A stretch of DNA of 64,000 nucleotides from Podospora pseudoanserina. Its lineage: Eukaryota > Ascomycota > Sordariomycetes > Sordariales > Podosporaceae. Position 1 is the first letter of the stretch. Every line of letters starts with the position of its first letter. The notes beneath the pieces were generated by a model. That model made no database searches. It was not told the DNA's origin and saw nothing but the letters and a program-made list of their open reading frames with translations. Positions 54,148-64,000 of the stretch are shown here, one piece after another. The position numbers and the translations under genes are program-made. The stretch spans positions 3,803,284 through 3,867,283 of the forward strand of contig NC_085923.1 in assembly GCF_035222485.1 (NCBI RefSeq). Direction: 5' to 3'.

Positions 54148-56118
54148 ATGCCGCTACCTCCAATCCTGCGCCTCTCGCCTGACACCCGCCGCAGAGTTTA
54201 CCTCTACTTGGGCCTTGCACCATGGAAGCCGGCCGAGAGATACATTATCAATCTACATAGAGGCAACGTGTTGATGGATGAATCCGATGACAGCACCAAT
54301 CCTGTTCAGTTCCACGGACTTCTCCTCTCCTGTCGTGTCATCTACCAAGAAACAGCCGTCCTGCTGTACTCAGCCAACAGTTTTGTCGCCTACTTGGAGG
54401 ATGACTGTGACCGTCTGCTGGCCCTGACAACAACTGCAATCTCTTCACTCACTCATCTCAAGATTGTTGTCAACCAAAATTCCTGCCACCAGCAATGCAC
54501 CCAGTGCATCAACTCCCGGGTTGAGGATTCTAGTCTCTATTGCTACCACCAACCGACCCCCGAGCCTTGCGATGAGGATGCTTCACAGGCAGCAGACCAA
54601 CCCCCGAATGGGCGCCTTTTGACCAGCTCAGATACAACAACCGAAAGCCTGTTTGAGAATTGGCGTTCAGCTATTGAGCATCTCTCTGCGAGTCTTGTGC
54701 CTGGTCGCCTCACATTATCCGTGGTTTGCGATGTCGCGCACGACGACCTCAAGGCTGGCAAGCTTGTTGTCGCCCCAATGGCTTTACTGCCACGACTTAA
54801 TGACTGCCACATTAGGCTTAGTTGGAGGGCCAATGCAAAGCTTCAACAGCTTGCTCGCGACGCTGTTGAGCAGGCACGCTGCATTGCGTTGCCAAAGTCC
54901 ACTGCCCCTTCTTCTTCCTCGCCTCTTCTGCGTCTTCCACGTGAGCTGCGGTTGCGTATACTCGCATACACAGATCTTGTGACCCCAATTAGGGAGGTGT
55001 CATGGGATGGGGAAACTTACAAAGCTGATGGGTCTTCAAATTACCTGTCGTGGCATCGCGCGGGCTTTGACAATGGGACACTCGCTAGATGCCGAAGCGA
55101 CCATCATTATGGGTGCAAATTCAAAAGCTGCTGGTCTCGAGGGTCAGCTGACCGCTACATTGGTTGTTTCTGTTCGGTTCGACACGCCGCCGTCTCATCA
55201 ACATGCCGTTGTTGGTCACCACCGACGCCGCTCTTTCTTGTTTGTCGCAGTCTGTGTTACGAGTCTCAGCATGTGTTCTTTTCCTCGAATCGTTTCATAG
55301 TTCACGATCATGTCTACACTGATACAAACTCGGGAACTCGGATGCAATCCACTTGGGGGTTGAGCACATATCCCCATGCCCGCCTCACAGCCAGCAAGTT
55401 CCTTCGAGACAAGGTTCCCGATAACTCTCTTGGATCGATCCGCTTTCTTGAGCTCACTTTCCCGGCTTACAGCCACGAGGCGTGGCCTGATCCGGATGGG
55501 CCGGCAATTAAAGAATGGATCGAGACCATCAAACATGTCAACGATAAACTCAACAAACCTGGCCTTACACTTCGTATCATCATGGCAGATGCTGCACACT
55601 GCGCACAAGAGACACAACGCACCATGACGGATGAGAACGGAGAGGTGGTCAAGCGTGCGTACACGAGTCTCATCGATCCGCTAAGATGTTTGGGTCAGGA
55701 CTGCACAGGCGAGCCCTTGCACAGATTTTACGCCCATCTGCCAGACCCATTGGCGTGGACTGAAGCGAGTGAAGCGTTGCTTGCTGAAGATCCATGTAAA
55801 TACTTTCATGGGATCAACTTGAAAGAGCAAAAGCTACGTGAGGAGGCAGAGCGGTTGGTCTTGGGCGATGAGCGCTATGAGAAGCAGTGGGGCTGCGCCG
55901 GTGTAGACGTTGGGCACACTGGAGAAGGAGAGGGAAAGGATGACTATCATGACGATGGCAGAAGCAACGAAGATAACGACTACGCGATTAACGAGGCATC
56001 TGGTACGTTGTTGGCCAAGACGTTGGAGGAATGGGAGGAAGATGAAAGAAAGCTAAAGGAGCCAAAGGGAAGCTACTGGTTGTTCTTTCACCATCTCCTT
56101 CGATCAGGAGCTTTATAG
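54148..56118 (+). CDS. F-box-like fungal protein with two related halves
   Basis: Single exon, 656 aa, from the ATG at 54148; the frame is open further upstream but without an ATG. Two stretches look like the helix pair of fungal F-box-like proteins: ILRLSPDTRRRVYLYLGL at the start and LLRLPRELRLRILAYTDLV near residue 260. Each is followed by a region with LLLSCRVIYQETAVLLYSANSFV or FLVCRSLCYESQHVFFSSNRF, a pattern common in this family. So the protein seems to be a tandem duplication of one module. The middle is Cys-rich (CKFKSCWSRG, CFCSVRHAAVSSTCRCW). The C-terminus is acidic and Lys-rich. A role as an adaptor in protein turnover is inferred from the motif only. It is the last intact gene before the RIP block. 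Confidence 0.72.
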   Translation: MPLPPILRLSPDTRRRVYLYLGLAPWKPAERYIINLHRGNVLMDESDDSTNPVQFHGLLLSCRVIYQETAVLLYSANSFVAYLEDDCDRLLALTTTAISSLTHLKIVVNQNSCHQQCTQCINSRVEDSSLYCYHQPTPEPCDEDASQAADQPPNGRLLTSSDTTTESLFENWRSAIEHLSASLVPGRLTLSVVCDVAHDDLKAGKLVVAPMALLPRLNDCHIRLSWRANAKLQQLARDAVEQARCIALPKSTAPSSSSPLLRLPRELRLRILAYTDLVTPIREVSWDGETYKADGSSNYLSWHRAGFDNGTLARCRSDHHYGCKFKSCWSRGSADRYIGCFCSVRHAAVSSTCRCWSPPTPLFLVCRSLCYESQHVFFSSNRFIVHDHVYTDTNSGTRMQSTWGLSTYPHARLTASKFLRDKVPDNSLGSIRFLELTFPAYSHEAWPDPDGPAIKEWIETIKHVNDKLNKPGLTLRIIMADAAHCAQETQRTMTDENGEVVKRAYTSLIDPLRCLGQDCTGEPLHRFYAHLPDPLAWTEASEALLAEDPCKYFHGINLKEQKLREEAERLVLGDERYEKQWGCAGVDVGHTGEGEGKDDYHDDGRSNEDNDYAINEASGTLLAKTLEEWEEDERKLKEPKGSYWLFFHHLLRSGAL

Positions 56119-56361
56119 GAAGCTAATAAGCAAGAGCATTAACTAAAAGTCTGCAACAGAGGATACCGATAGGATTTAGAAAATAGGCTACAAAAGTATT
56201 ATAGATTTCTAAAATAGAATAGAAGTATATTACTTTTAGCAGTTTCTTTTAATAGCTTATAACTAGGTATAGGCGTAGGTTATAAATAAAAAAATAAATT
56301 GTAAAATAAATAAGAAAAAAATAAAGAGAGTTAAATATATTATTTATAATTTATATATTAG
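56119..56361. other. AT-rich RIPped sequence
   Basis: AT content rises sharply right after the last gene. No coding frame is seen. It is the edge of the second repeat block. Confidence 0.5.
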
Positions 56362-56600
56362 TTTGGGGTACGGTTACAGGCCTAAAGTCTTCCTAATTAA
56401 AGAGTAAGGATGTAAAGCTTTCGGAGGATTCGGGAGTTTAAAGCGGCTTTATATATATAAGCGGTCTACTTCGGACATTCTATTTTAAATAAATTATTAA
56501 CTTTTAATTCTTTCTATTTTGTGCCTTGCACGCGTGCAAGCAATTCTAGCCTTTTAATAAGGCTAATTATTATAGCTTAATACTTAGTGGAGCGCGGGGC
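56362..56600 (+). repeat. RIPped relic of the foldback element's left arm
   Basis: It starts tagtttggggtacggttacaggcct and continues with the cggaggattcggg block, tatataagcggtct, and gtgccttgcacgcgtgcaag, matching the arm at 17285-17500 with C-to-T/G-to-A changes. It ends raggedly near 56600. No right arm is seen in this block. Confidence 0.75.
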
Positions 56601-56717
56601 ACACCACGGACCAATCGTTAGTATAGGAGCAAGGACTAATTAAAATAGAATTATTAGGATCGAAGATCGATCTAAAAGAGTTAATCCCAAAAGGGATAGT
56701 ATTGATAGAATTGATAG

Positions 56718-57053
56718 TTGTGACGAACCCCTATTCAGAACCTCTGAAAGGGACACTGGTTGAAAGTACTTATAACAAACCTCTATTTAGAACCTCTGAA
56801 AAGGATATTAGTTAAAGGCACTTCTAAACAATCTTAGTTCGGTATAGCTAAATAGTATATAATAATAGCTTATCTCTATTATAATAGTCTAAATATTAAC
56901 GATTGTAACTTATATTATATATTGCGGAACTATTTATTTATACCGGCCAGTTCCTCCGTATATATAGACCTGTGGACCGTAGACCGTTAACTTACAGACG
57001 GTCCTCGGTCCGCTCCTAATTGGCCGATGCCGGACCGTGGACTGTGAGCTCCA
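56718..57053 (-). repeat. two truncated minus-oriented LTR pieces
   Basis: A short U5 end (56718-56770, tgtgacgaacccc...) is followed directly by a second, more RIPped U5 end (from 56771, tataacaaacctc...). The second runs through R and into a CGGTCC-rich U3, then stops at about 57053, where a plus-oriented LTR begins. The full-length counterpart is the 406-bp solo LTR at 18288. Confidence 0.8.
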
Positions 57054-57457
57054 TATCACGGTTCTGGAAGACAGTGGGGCTACGAGGGACCAATTAAAAC
57101 TGGACCGCGCCGTCGAGCGAGGCTTACGGTCCAGAAGGGCAACGGACTAATAAGATGGGGACCGGGGACCGCAGTAGGGCTCACGGTCTACGGTCCGGTA
57201 TCGGCCAATCAGGAGCGGACCGAGGACCGTCTATAAATTAACGGTCTACGGTCCACGGGTCTATATATACGGAGAAACTGGCTAGCGTAGATAAATAGTT
57301 CCGTAATATATAATATAAGTTATAATCGTTAGTATTTAAACTATTATAATAGAAATAAGCTATTATTATATATTATTTAGCTATACCGGATTAGGATTAT
57401 TTAGAAGTGCCTTTAACTAGTATCCCTTTTAGAGGTTCTGGATAGGAGTTCGTTATA
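57054..57457 (+). repeat. 5' LTR of copy B
   Basis: 404 bp, TATCACGG (RIPped TGTCACGG) to TTCGTTATA. U3 is of the CGGTCC/GGACCG-rich type shared with the solo LTR at 18288. R-U5 is of the type shared with copy A. Adjacent minus-oriented LTR pieces make a long imperfect palindrome here. Confidence 0.88.
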
Positions 57458-57514
57458 CGTTATATATTTACTTTAACTTTATTACGGATAAGTTAAAAGC
57501 GTTTTTTTATTATT

Positions 57515-58690
57515 ATAGCCGGACCTAAAAATATTTAGATAGGAGGCGTCCCGCCTAGCCTAGGCACCGAGGGACCTTCTAGATATATACTTTTTACCGT
57601 AAAGTAGGTTATTAAGCGCTTTAAAAAACTCGAGGATGAGGCTTAGTAAATCCGGAAATAAATTTTTGCTATCTTAACTACGTTTAAGTTAATTATTAAG
57701 TTCCCGGTACCGGAGCGCTATAAAGGAAAAAAGACTAAGCTTAAAGGGTTCTTAATTTAGTTTAAAACCTATTTTCGTTAATATTTAAATTAGTTTATTA
57801 ATAAAGAGTTAAAAGTAATTTTCGCGGTTATTAAGTTTAAGGATAGGGCTTTCGTGTAGTTCGAGTTTATCCTCGACGATTATTATAAGTAGGAGCGGGA
57901 GTACTAAAAGAAAATTACTATAGAGTACTTCGAAAATTACCGTGCCTTTAAAGCTAAATTTAAGGAAGTATTTAGGGAGTACGATAAAGTAAAGCGCGCG
58001 TAAAGGAGGCTCTTAAGCCTACGTTAAATACGCTTAGCGGCTAACTATATAGCTTAATTTAAAATCGATAGCCTACGTAATACTATTAATAATAAAGGAT
58101 TAATATAGCTCTTTTATTATAGCTTTAAGAAAGAGATAAAAGATAAGTTATATAAAGAGTTAAGGCCCGATATTATTAATAAGTATATTACTATAGTTAT
58201 ACGGATCGAGGATCGGTAATTCGAGCGTTATATAGAAAAAAAGAATTACGGTAAAGGTACTTACGGTAATAATTATAAAGGATACTTTAATAATAACCGT
58301 TTTAACGATAAACGTAAACGGAGATATTTTAGTACTAACTACTCCGGTACTATATACTCGGGACCGATAGATATTAACGTTATATAATAATAAAGGTTAT
58401 AAAGCCGGGGCTAAAGTAGAAATAACCTTAAATATTTTAATTACGGTAAGGTAAGATACTTTAAGAAGGACTATAAAGTACTTAAACGGCTCGAATAGAA
58501 AAAGGAGATCGCATTAATTACTATATCGAAGGGACCGAGGGTAGTAGAGGTAGTAGCTATTAGGTATTAATAAGGCGGAGCGGTAAACTTTAAAAAAAAC
58601 TTTAATTAATACGCCGGATAAAAAGATATAAAGTTTTAGGAGGTAAAGGAAACCCTAAAAAAGCTAAAGGCAGAGTACGAGAAAAGAGAT
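57515..58690 (+). pseudogene. gag of copy B, RIP-killed
   Basis: Collinear with gag of copy A. The start codon is ATA at 57515. The zinc knuckle at 58433-58474 again has all four ligands as Tyr. Stops are scattered throughout. Confidence 0.82.
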
Positions 58691-59879
58691 CTTTAAATAT
58701 AAATATTATAGGATTAATTAATATAGATTATTACGGAACTTACTACGGAAGTCGCTAAAGATAAGGGTCTTACGTAAAGACTTATTAAATAAATAATACT
58801 AAAAAAGTAATATAGTAAGTACGGAATTACTATTTTATAAAATATATTATAGCCTATAAAGCTTTTATATAAAAGTTAAAAAAAGTATTAAAAAGGTAGG
58901 AAGGTTATTAATATTAGGATTGCGAAGTTACTAAAGGATATATTAATACCTATATAGTATATACCTTATAAGGGAGATATAGTATAGCTTTATTTTAAAT
59001 ATCTGGAGTATTAAAAAATACTTTAGTTTTAATATATTATATATAAATATATAAAGTATTACTAAAGTAAGTCGCTATACGGCTATTAGCTAATATATAA
59101 AGTAAGTAAAAAGGGTAAATTATAGTTAGTTAAAAGGATTATAGCCCGATAAGAAAAGGCTTAATAGGAGGACCTAAACGATTACGTTTTATAGAAGGTT
59201 TAGGACCTAGTTAAATTAAAGAATAGTTTTTAGGTTATATAAATTATATTAAGGTATATAAAATATTATATTAAATATATAAACGGTTAGAATATAGACG
59301 ATAACGTACGTTCGTAAGAAAAAATAATATTAGGATAGTACCTAAGCCTAGACTACGCTATATACTTACGGGAAAAAGTTAAACGATATTATTAAGCTAA
59401 AACGCTTAAGATTAAATAAAAGAATTATTATCGAGCGTAAATACGAGAAAATACTAGAGATAGAAAATAGAAGGAAGTTAAATAAATATAATTAAAAAAC
59501 TTTATATTATTAAATAATTTAGGGTAGGAGAATGCTTTTAAATAATATAACCGTTTAGGAAATAATTTATGGCCTTTCGCGGAGGCTATTAACCTTTAAC
59601 GGACTACGAACGATATTTTTAAAGGTATTAACATAAAGTAAAGGTATAGAATAATAACCTAACGTTCGTTAGCGAAGTCGCTACCGTATAGGGAAAAGGT
59701 AAGAAAAATAAATACCTTTAAATTATTATACGATAAAAAGATCTTTAAGTAATAATATTAATAAACGGTAATATAGAAACGAATTTAATTTTGCTATAGT
59801 TCGTATACTAAGCCTATATATTATAAAAGAAAAAGAAAGAATAAATAGTTATATAAGGTCTATTTTTTATATAAAAAGT

Positions 59880-62800
59880 TTATAGGGAAATACTATCTTT
59901 AGATATTATAGTTAAAAGAAAAACAATATTAATTATATTTAATATTATAAATATAGGACCTTCGAAGGATATAATCCTAAAGTAATTATAATATAAAGAT
60001 TATAATTTAGATATCGATTAGAGGGATAGTAATTACCTACGACTAAAAGAGCTTTAAAAGTATTTAACTAACGATAAAAGATTAAAAGTATATACGGAGT
60101 AAAGTATAAAATAAGTACCCTCTACGGTACTACTGTAAGGAATATAGAAAGTAATAATATATTTTATCGATATAAACGGTAAAATCGAAAAAGTAAAGTT
60201 AACGACGTTAGTAGAGATATCGGAGGTTAATAAATATATTTACTATAATAACGTAAAGAAAAGTAAAAAAAAAGCGGTACCGGTAAAATATCGAAGATAC
60301 CTAGCCTTTACGGCTAAGTATTTAGAAAGGCTTTTAAAGCAAGGACCGTAGGACTATAAAATTAAGTTAAAAAAAAGAATTAAGCTATAGCTATTTAAGG
60401 TTTATTATATTAACGATAAATAAAGTAAGGAGCTACGGAAATACTTAAATAAGAATTTAAAGAAAGGATATATTAAAGAGTTTATATTATTAATAAAATA
60501 TCCTATATTCTTCATACCGAAAAAGGATAGTAGCTTACGATTATATATAGATTATCGTTAATTAAATAATAAGACGGTAAAAAATAATTACCCGCTACCG
60601 TTAATATTTAAATTACAGAGTTAATTAGTAGGGGTACGATACTTTATACGCTTAAATATATTTATCGGGTACGCCTATATATAGATTAAAGAAGGAAACG
60701 AATAGAAAACTATATTTCGTATACCCTATAGTTATTTCGAATATCTTATAATACTATTTAGGCTAATTAATACGTTTATAACGTTTTAATCTTTCGTTAA
60801 TTATATAATACGAAAGTACTTTAATAAAATAATAATATATTATTTTAATAACGTTTTTATTTACTTACGTACTTTAGAGAAATATAAGCGGTATATACGA
60901 GAAATACTCGACGTACTATACGGAACCGGACTTTTAATTAATAAAAAAAAAAGCGAGTTCTATATATAAAAGATAATATACTTAGAATATCTAATATTAC
61001 TAAGTAAAGTTCGTATAGAATTAAAAAAAATTATAGTAGTAAAGGATTAGCCTACGCTATAATTATAAATATACGTTAGGGAATTCTTAAGGTTTATAAA
61101 CTTTTATTAAATATTTATTTAGGGCTATATAGGTATTATAAAGCTATTTAATTATTTAATTAAAAAGGATATAGAGTTCCGGTAAGGGTAGGAAAAGGAG
61201 TAGGCCTTTTAGGAGCTAAAAGAAGCTATTTTAAAAGACCCGGTACTTAAATTACTAAACCTTAATCGATTATTCGAGGTCGAGGTAAATATATTAAACT
61301 ATATTATCGGTAAATAACTAAGGTAGCGAAACGATAATAATAAGCTATACTTAATAACTTTCTTTTCGAAAAAGTTTAATAAAGTATATTAAAACTATTT
61401 AATTTATAATAAAGAACTACTTATTATTATCGAAGCGTTCGAGAAATAAAGGCTATACTTTAGCGGTATTAAATATAAAGTATAGGTCTATATAGATTAT
61501 AAGAATCTATAGTACTTTACTATTACGAAGGTCTTTAATACTCGGTAAATACAATAGTTAGAGTTTCTTTTGGAATTTAATTTTTAGATTAATTATAAAA
61601 AGGGTTCGGAGAACATTAAAGTAAACGTATTTAGCTAGCGAGCTAATTACTATAAGGATATACCTAAAGAGTTATTACTATTATTTAAAGAAGCGTTAGA
61701 TAATACTTTTAAGTATTTACTATAACCGTAAATAAATATTATATAGTATATTACGAAAAAGCTACTTTTAATAAATATTAAGGGAAGTTAAGTAACGATA
61801 TTATAAAGTAATATTAATAAAAAAAGCTAGAGCTATAAGGTATTTAGAAAAATAATTAGGGAATACTATAGTATAAAAACCGAATATACGTAAGGCTAGG
61901 TAATAAAACGGTATTAATAATAAAAATTTATATATTAAAGCTCGGAAAATATATAGATATCGCTAAAACTATAGAAAAGATTAAGTAGCACTTTAACTAG
62001 CTAAAGATTAAGGATAATATTAAAGAAATTATTTAGTTATACTATATATATAAAAGAACGAAGGTTACGAGGTATAAGCCCTATAGATTTCTAAAGTTAT
62101 TACCGGTAGTAAAACGGCTATAAAGTTTAATTATAATAAACTTTATTATTAAATTACTAAAGTCTAAAAATATAATAACCGGCGTTAAGTATAATAATAT
62201 ATTAACGATAGTCGATAGGCTTATTAAATAAATATACTTCTTACTTTATAAAAAAACTTAATCGGTAAAATAACTAATAAATATAGTATTACGGTATATT
62301 ATATTAATATATATATAGTTAAAGGAGTTTATTATAAACCGTAATACTAAATTTATATTAAAATTTTAAAGAGCGTTAATAACGAAGTTAGGAATAATAA
62401 ATAAAGCGTTTTCGGCCTACTACCTTTAAATAAACGGTTAAACGGAACGGCTTAATTAAATTATAAAATAGTACTTACGGAATTATATTAATTTCGAATA
62501 GGACGATTAGGTTAAACTATTATCTATAATATAGCTAATATATAATATATCGTTAATTAAAACGACTAAAGCTATACCGTTCTTCGCGAATTTCGGCTAC
62601 GAAATAGACCTACGGTAAGGACTTACGGTTAAAGTATTTAGGGCTAGGGTTAAAGTAAATAAAATATATATATTTTACGGTAAGCTTAAGTAAAAACTAG
62701 AGTTTATAAGGGAAAGGATATAAAAATATTATAATATTAAAAGGCTCGAGAGACCTTACTTTAAAGGAAGGAATATAGTATTCTTTTTTATACGTAATTT

Positions 62801-63170
62801 ATATATTAAAAGACCTAGTAAAAAGCTAGACTATAGGAAAGTAGGACTATTTAAAGTTAAGAAAAAAATATCGGAAACGGTATTCGAATTAGAATTACCT
62901 AGTATAATACGTTTACGGTTATATACTTTTTATATTTTATTTTTAGAACCTATATTATATATAAGTAAGGCTAATATATAGGTAGTAGTAAAGGATAAAG
63001 AAAAAAAGTATAATATAAAAGAAATATTAGATTTACGGTTTAATAAAGGTTAATTAAATTAATTAATTAGGATATTCGGCTATAGATAATTTGTAGGAAC
63101 TATAGGTATATTTTAACTATCTAGATAAATAAAAAGAATTCTATTAACGATATCCGGACCGACTAAAACC
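59880..63170 (+). pseudogene. pol of copy B, RIP-killed
   Basis: Collinear with pol of copy A: the RT loop at 60838-60852 (Y-Y-F-N-N), RNase H, integrase with NR(D/N)TKF and TDG-type segments, and a degraded chromodomain near 63010-63165. All frames are full of stops. Confidence 0.86.
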
Positions 63171-63232
63171 TAAATAAGTAAAAAGACTTGGCCCTAGCTT
63201 ATAGCTAAATAGCTATAAAACGGAGCTAAAAG

Positions 63233-63302
63233 AACCTCGACGGAAGTCGAACCTGTACCTTCGACGTAATAGTCGATATACTATATATTATACTACGAGA
63301 TT
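63233..63302 (-). other. tRNA-like sequence in the retroelement 3' region (copy B)
   Basis: The 70-nt counterpart of 25781-25850 at the same place after pol. The acceptor-type stem AATCTCG/CGAGGTT has one mismatch-type change. The anticodon-type stem TCGAC/GTCGA is perfect around a 6-nt loop, and GGTTCGACT is kept as B box. Confidence 0.55.
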
Positions 63303-63569
63303 AGAAGGTATAAAGGGGACTAAATATAAATAGTATTACGCGCTTTAAGTACTTTAGAAAGTAAAAGGCGCGCTATTAACGGTATTTAGCGCGGTTAGGA
63401 AGGAAGGATTAGCTACGCTAAGATCGAAGGAAAGGTCGGAGGGCTAGTCTAGGCCTAAGGAAGGATTTAAAGCGTAAGGAGACTACGGAATAGTATTCTA
63501 GGCGGCGTCCGGCCGCGCAGGAGTACCCGGCGAAGAAGTAAGAGGCGCTGTAGCGGTAGACTACGCTAC

Positions 63570-63945
63570 TTAGGCATCCTCCTTCTGGATATCCCGCGCG
63601 AAGAGGCGCTTTTTATATACGCGAAGAAAGTAATATATTTATTTTATCCGAATAAGTTTAGTAGTTAGTTACGAAAGTTAGTCTTTAAGTTTTTATTCCT
63701 TACGCTCGAGTCTATCCTACTTTTCTATCGTTCGGATTACTATAAAACGGTTAATTATAATATAAAAAAAAAGGAAGATCTATCTATAGGCAGAGCTAAT
63801 ATTAAATCTATAATATAGGATCTTATAGCGTATATATTTAGCGTACTATAAGGACCTAAAGGCTATAATATAAAGGGATTCGGCGGTAAAATAAGTAGAA
63901 TATAGTATTATAGTAGAACTATAATAGCGGATTCGGGAGGAAAGG
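63570..63945 (-). pseudogene. antisense gene in the 3' module of copy B, diverged from copy A
   Basis: One minus-strand frame runs from about 63945 to the stop at 63570-63572, with TAG/TAA at spots expected for former Gln or Trp codons. An upstream part has Tyr at spacing X2 and X6 (YAKYIRYKILY), which could be a RIP-erased CX2CX6C half cluster. The C-terminal part is rich in Lys, Arg, Leu and Glu and looks helical (VIRTIEK, DRLERKE, KRLFARDIQKEDA). Position, strand and build match the antisense gene of copy A, but the sequence is clearly different. Confidence 0.45.
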
Positions 63946-63950
63946 GTAAA

Positions 63951-64000
63951 TATAACGAACCCCTATTTAGAATCTCTAAAAGGGACACTAGTTAAAGGTA
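63951..64000 (-). repeat. start of another minus-oriented LTR, cut by the window end
   Basis: tataacgaacccctatttag... is the RIPped U5 terminus of the same LTR family read on the minus strand. It interrupts copy B before its 3' LTR, so a further element is probably nested here or the copy was truncated. Confidence 0.75.

Larger units (their letters stand above)
57054..63950 (+). mobile_element. Ty3/Gypsy chromovirus, heavily RIPped and lacking its 3' LTR in the window (copy B)
   Basis: A 5' LTR of 404 bp is followed by the same gag-pol order and spacing as copy A, to the chromodomain and a tRNA-like block. The 3' module then differs from copy A. At 63951 the sequence switches to a minus-oriented LTR end before any plus-strand 3' LTR appears. 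RIP is stronger than in A: the gag ATG reads ATA and the RT catalytic loop reads Y-F-N-N instead of Y-L-N-D. Confidence 0.92.

Noticed and set aside
15715-56118. The idea that all frameshifts in the dead genes are sequencing errors
   Set aside because: Long neighbouring genes are open over kilobases and spliced consistently, while the damage clusters in three loci. For the single slip near 29177 an error remains possible.

Overview
The window looks like nuclear DNA of a filamentous ascomycete (Pezizomycotina, probably a sordariomycete). Most genes have short GT-AG introns of 49-91 bp. The families are typical of such fungi: Zn2Cys6 regulators, DHA1, sugar and Dal5-like transporters, SAT4/PTH11-like membrane proteins, GMC oxidoreductases and a PLL-like lectin. 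Two retroelements carry extreme CpA-to-TpA decay, the mark of repeat-induced point mutation (RIP). Species-level assignment is not possible by eye.

Layout. 1-15.3 kb is gene-rich: an F-box-like protein, a GMC oxidoreductase, a small secreted SGNH-like protein, a GT34 glycosyltransferase, and a Dal5-like transporter followed by a Zn2Cys6 regulator. 15.7-17.2 kb is a decayed NUDIX/eIF2B-like gene. 17.2-27.1 kb is an AT-rich repeat block holding a foldback element with a solo LTR nested in one arm, and a complete RIP-killed Ty3/Gypsy chromovirus (copy A, 7,480 bp, with target-site duplication). 28.7-56.1 kb is gene-rich again: a Cys-rich repeat protein with reading-frame problems, a sugar transporter, a dead metallo-beta-lactamase, tRNA-Arg, a PLL-like lectin, a citrate synthase divergent from a CmcJ/AsaB-like protein, a DHA1 transporter, a MARVEL protein, a dead SAT4-like protein, a lactonase-like propeller, an unrecognised Thr/Lys-tailed protein and an F-box-like protein. 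From 56.1 kb to the end is a second RIP block with a more damaged chromovirus (copy B) flanked by oppositely oriented LTR pieces.

The most interesting signal is inside the retroelement. Between the chromodomain end of pol and the 3' LTR, both copies carry a 70-nt tRNA-like sequence and then a gene on the opposite strand. In copy A this antisense gene has a consensus 49-bp spliceosomal intron and a Cys/Tyr pattern that fits a RIP-eroded Zn(II)2Cys6 cluster, followed by a charged helical tail. In copy B the same slot holds a different sequence of similar build. The two copies also have different U3 regions joined to the same R-U5, and one U3 type is full of CGGTCC/GGACCG motifs. A retroelement carrying its own zinc-cluster gene in antisense is the candidate undescribed system here.

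Among the intact genes, the citrate synthase without a visible mitochondrial presequence, the CmcJ/AsaB/NvfI-like protein and the DHA1 exporter lie together and could form a small tailoring and export group for a carboxylic-acid metabolite. No PKS, NRPS or fatty acid synthase lies in the window, so this stays an inference.
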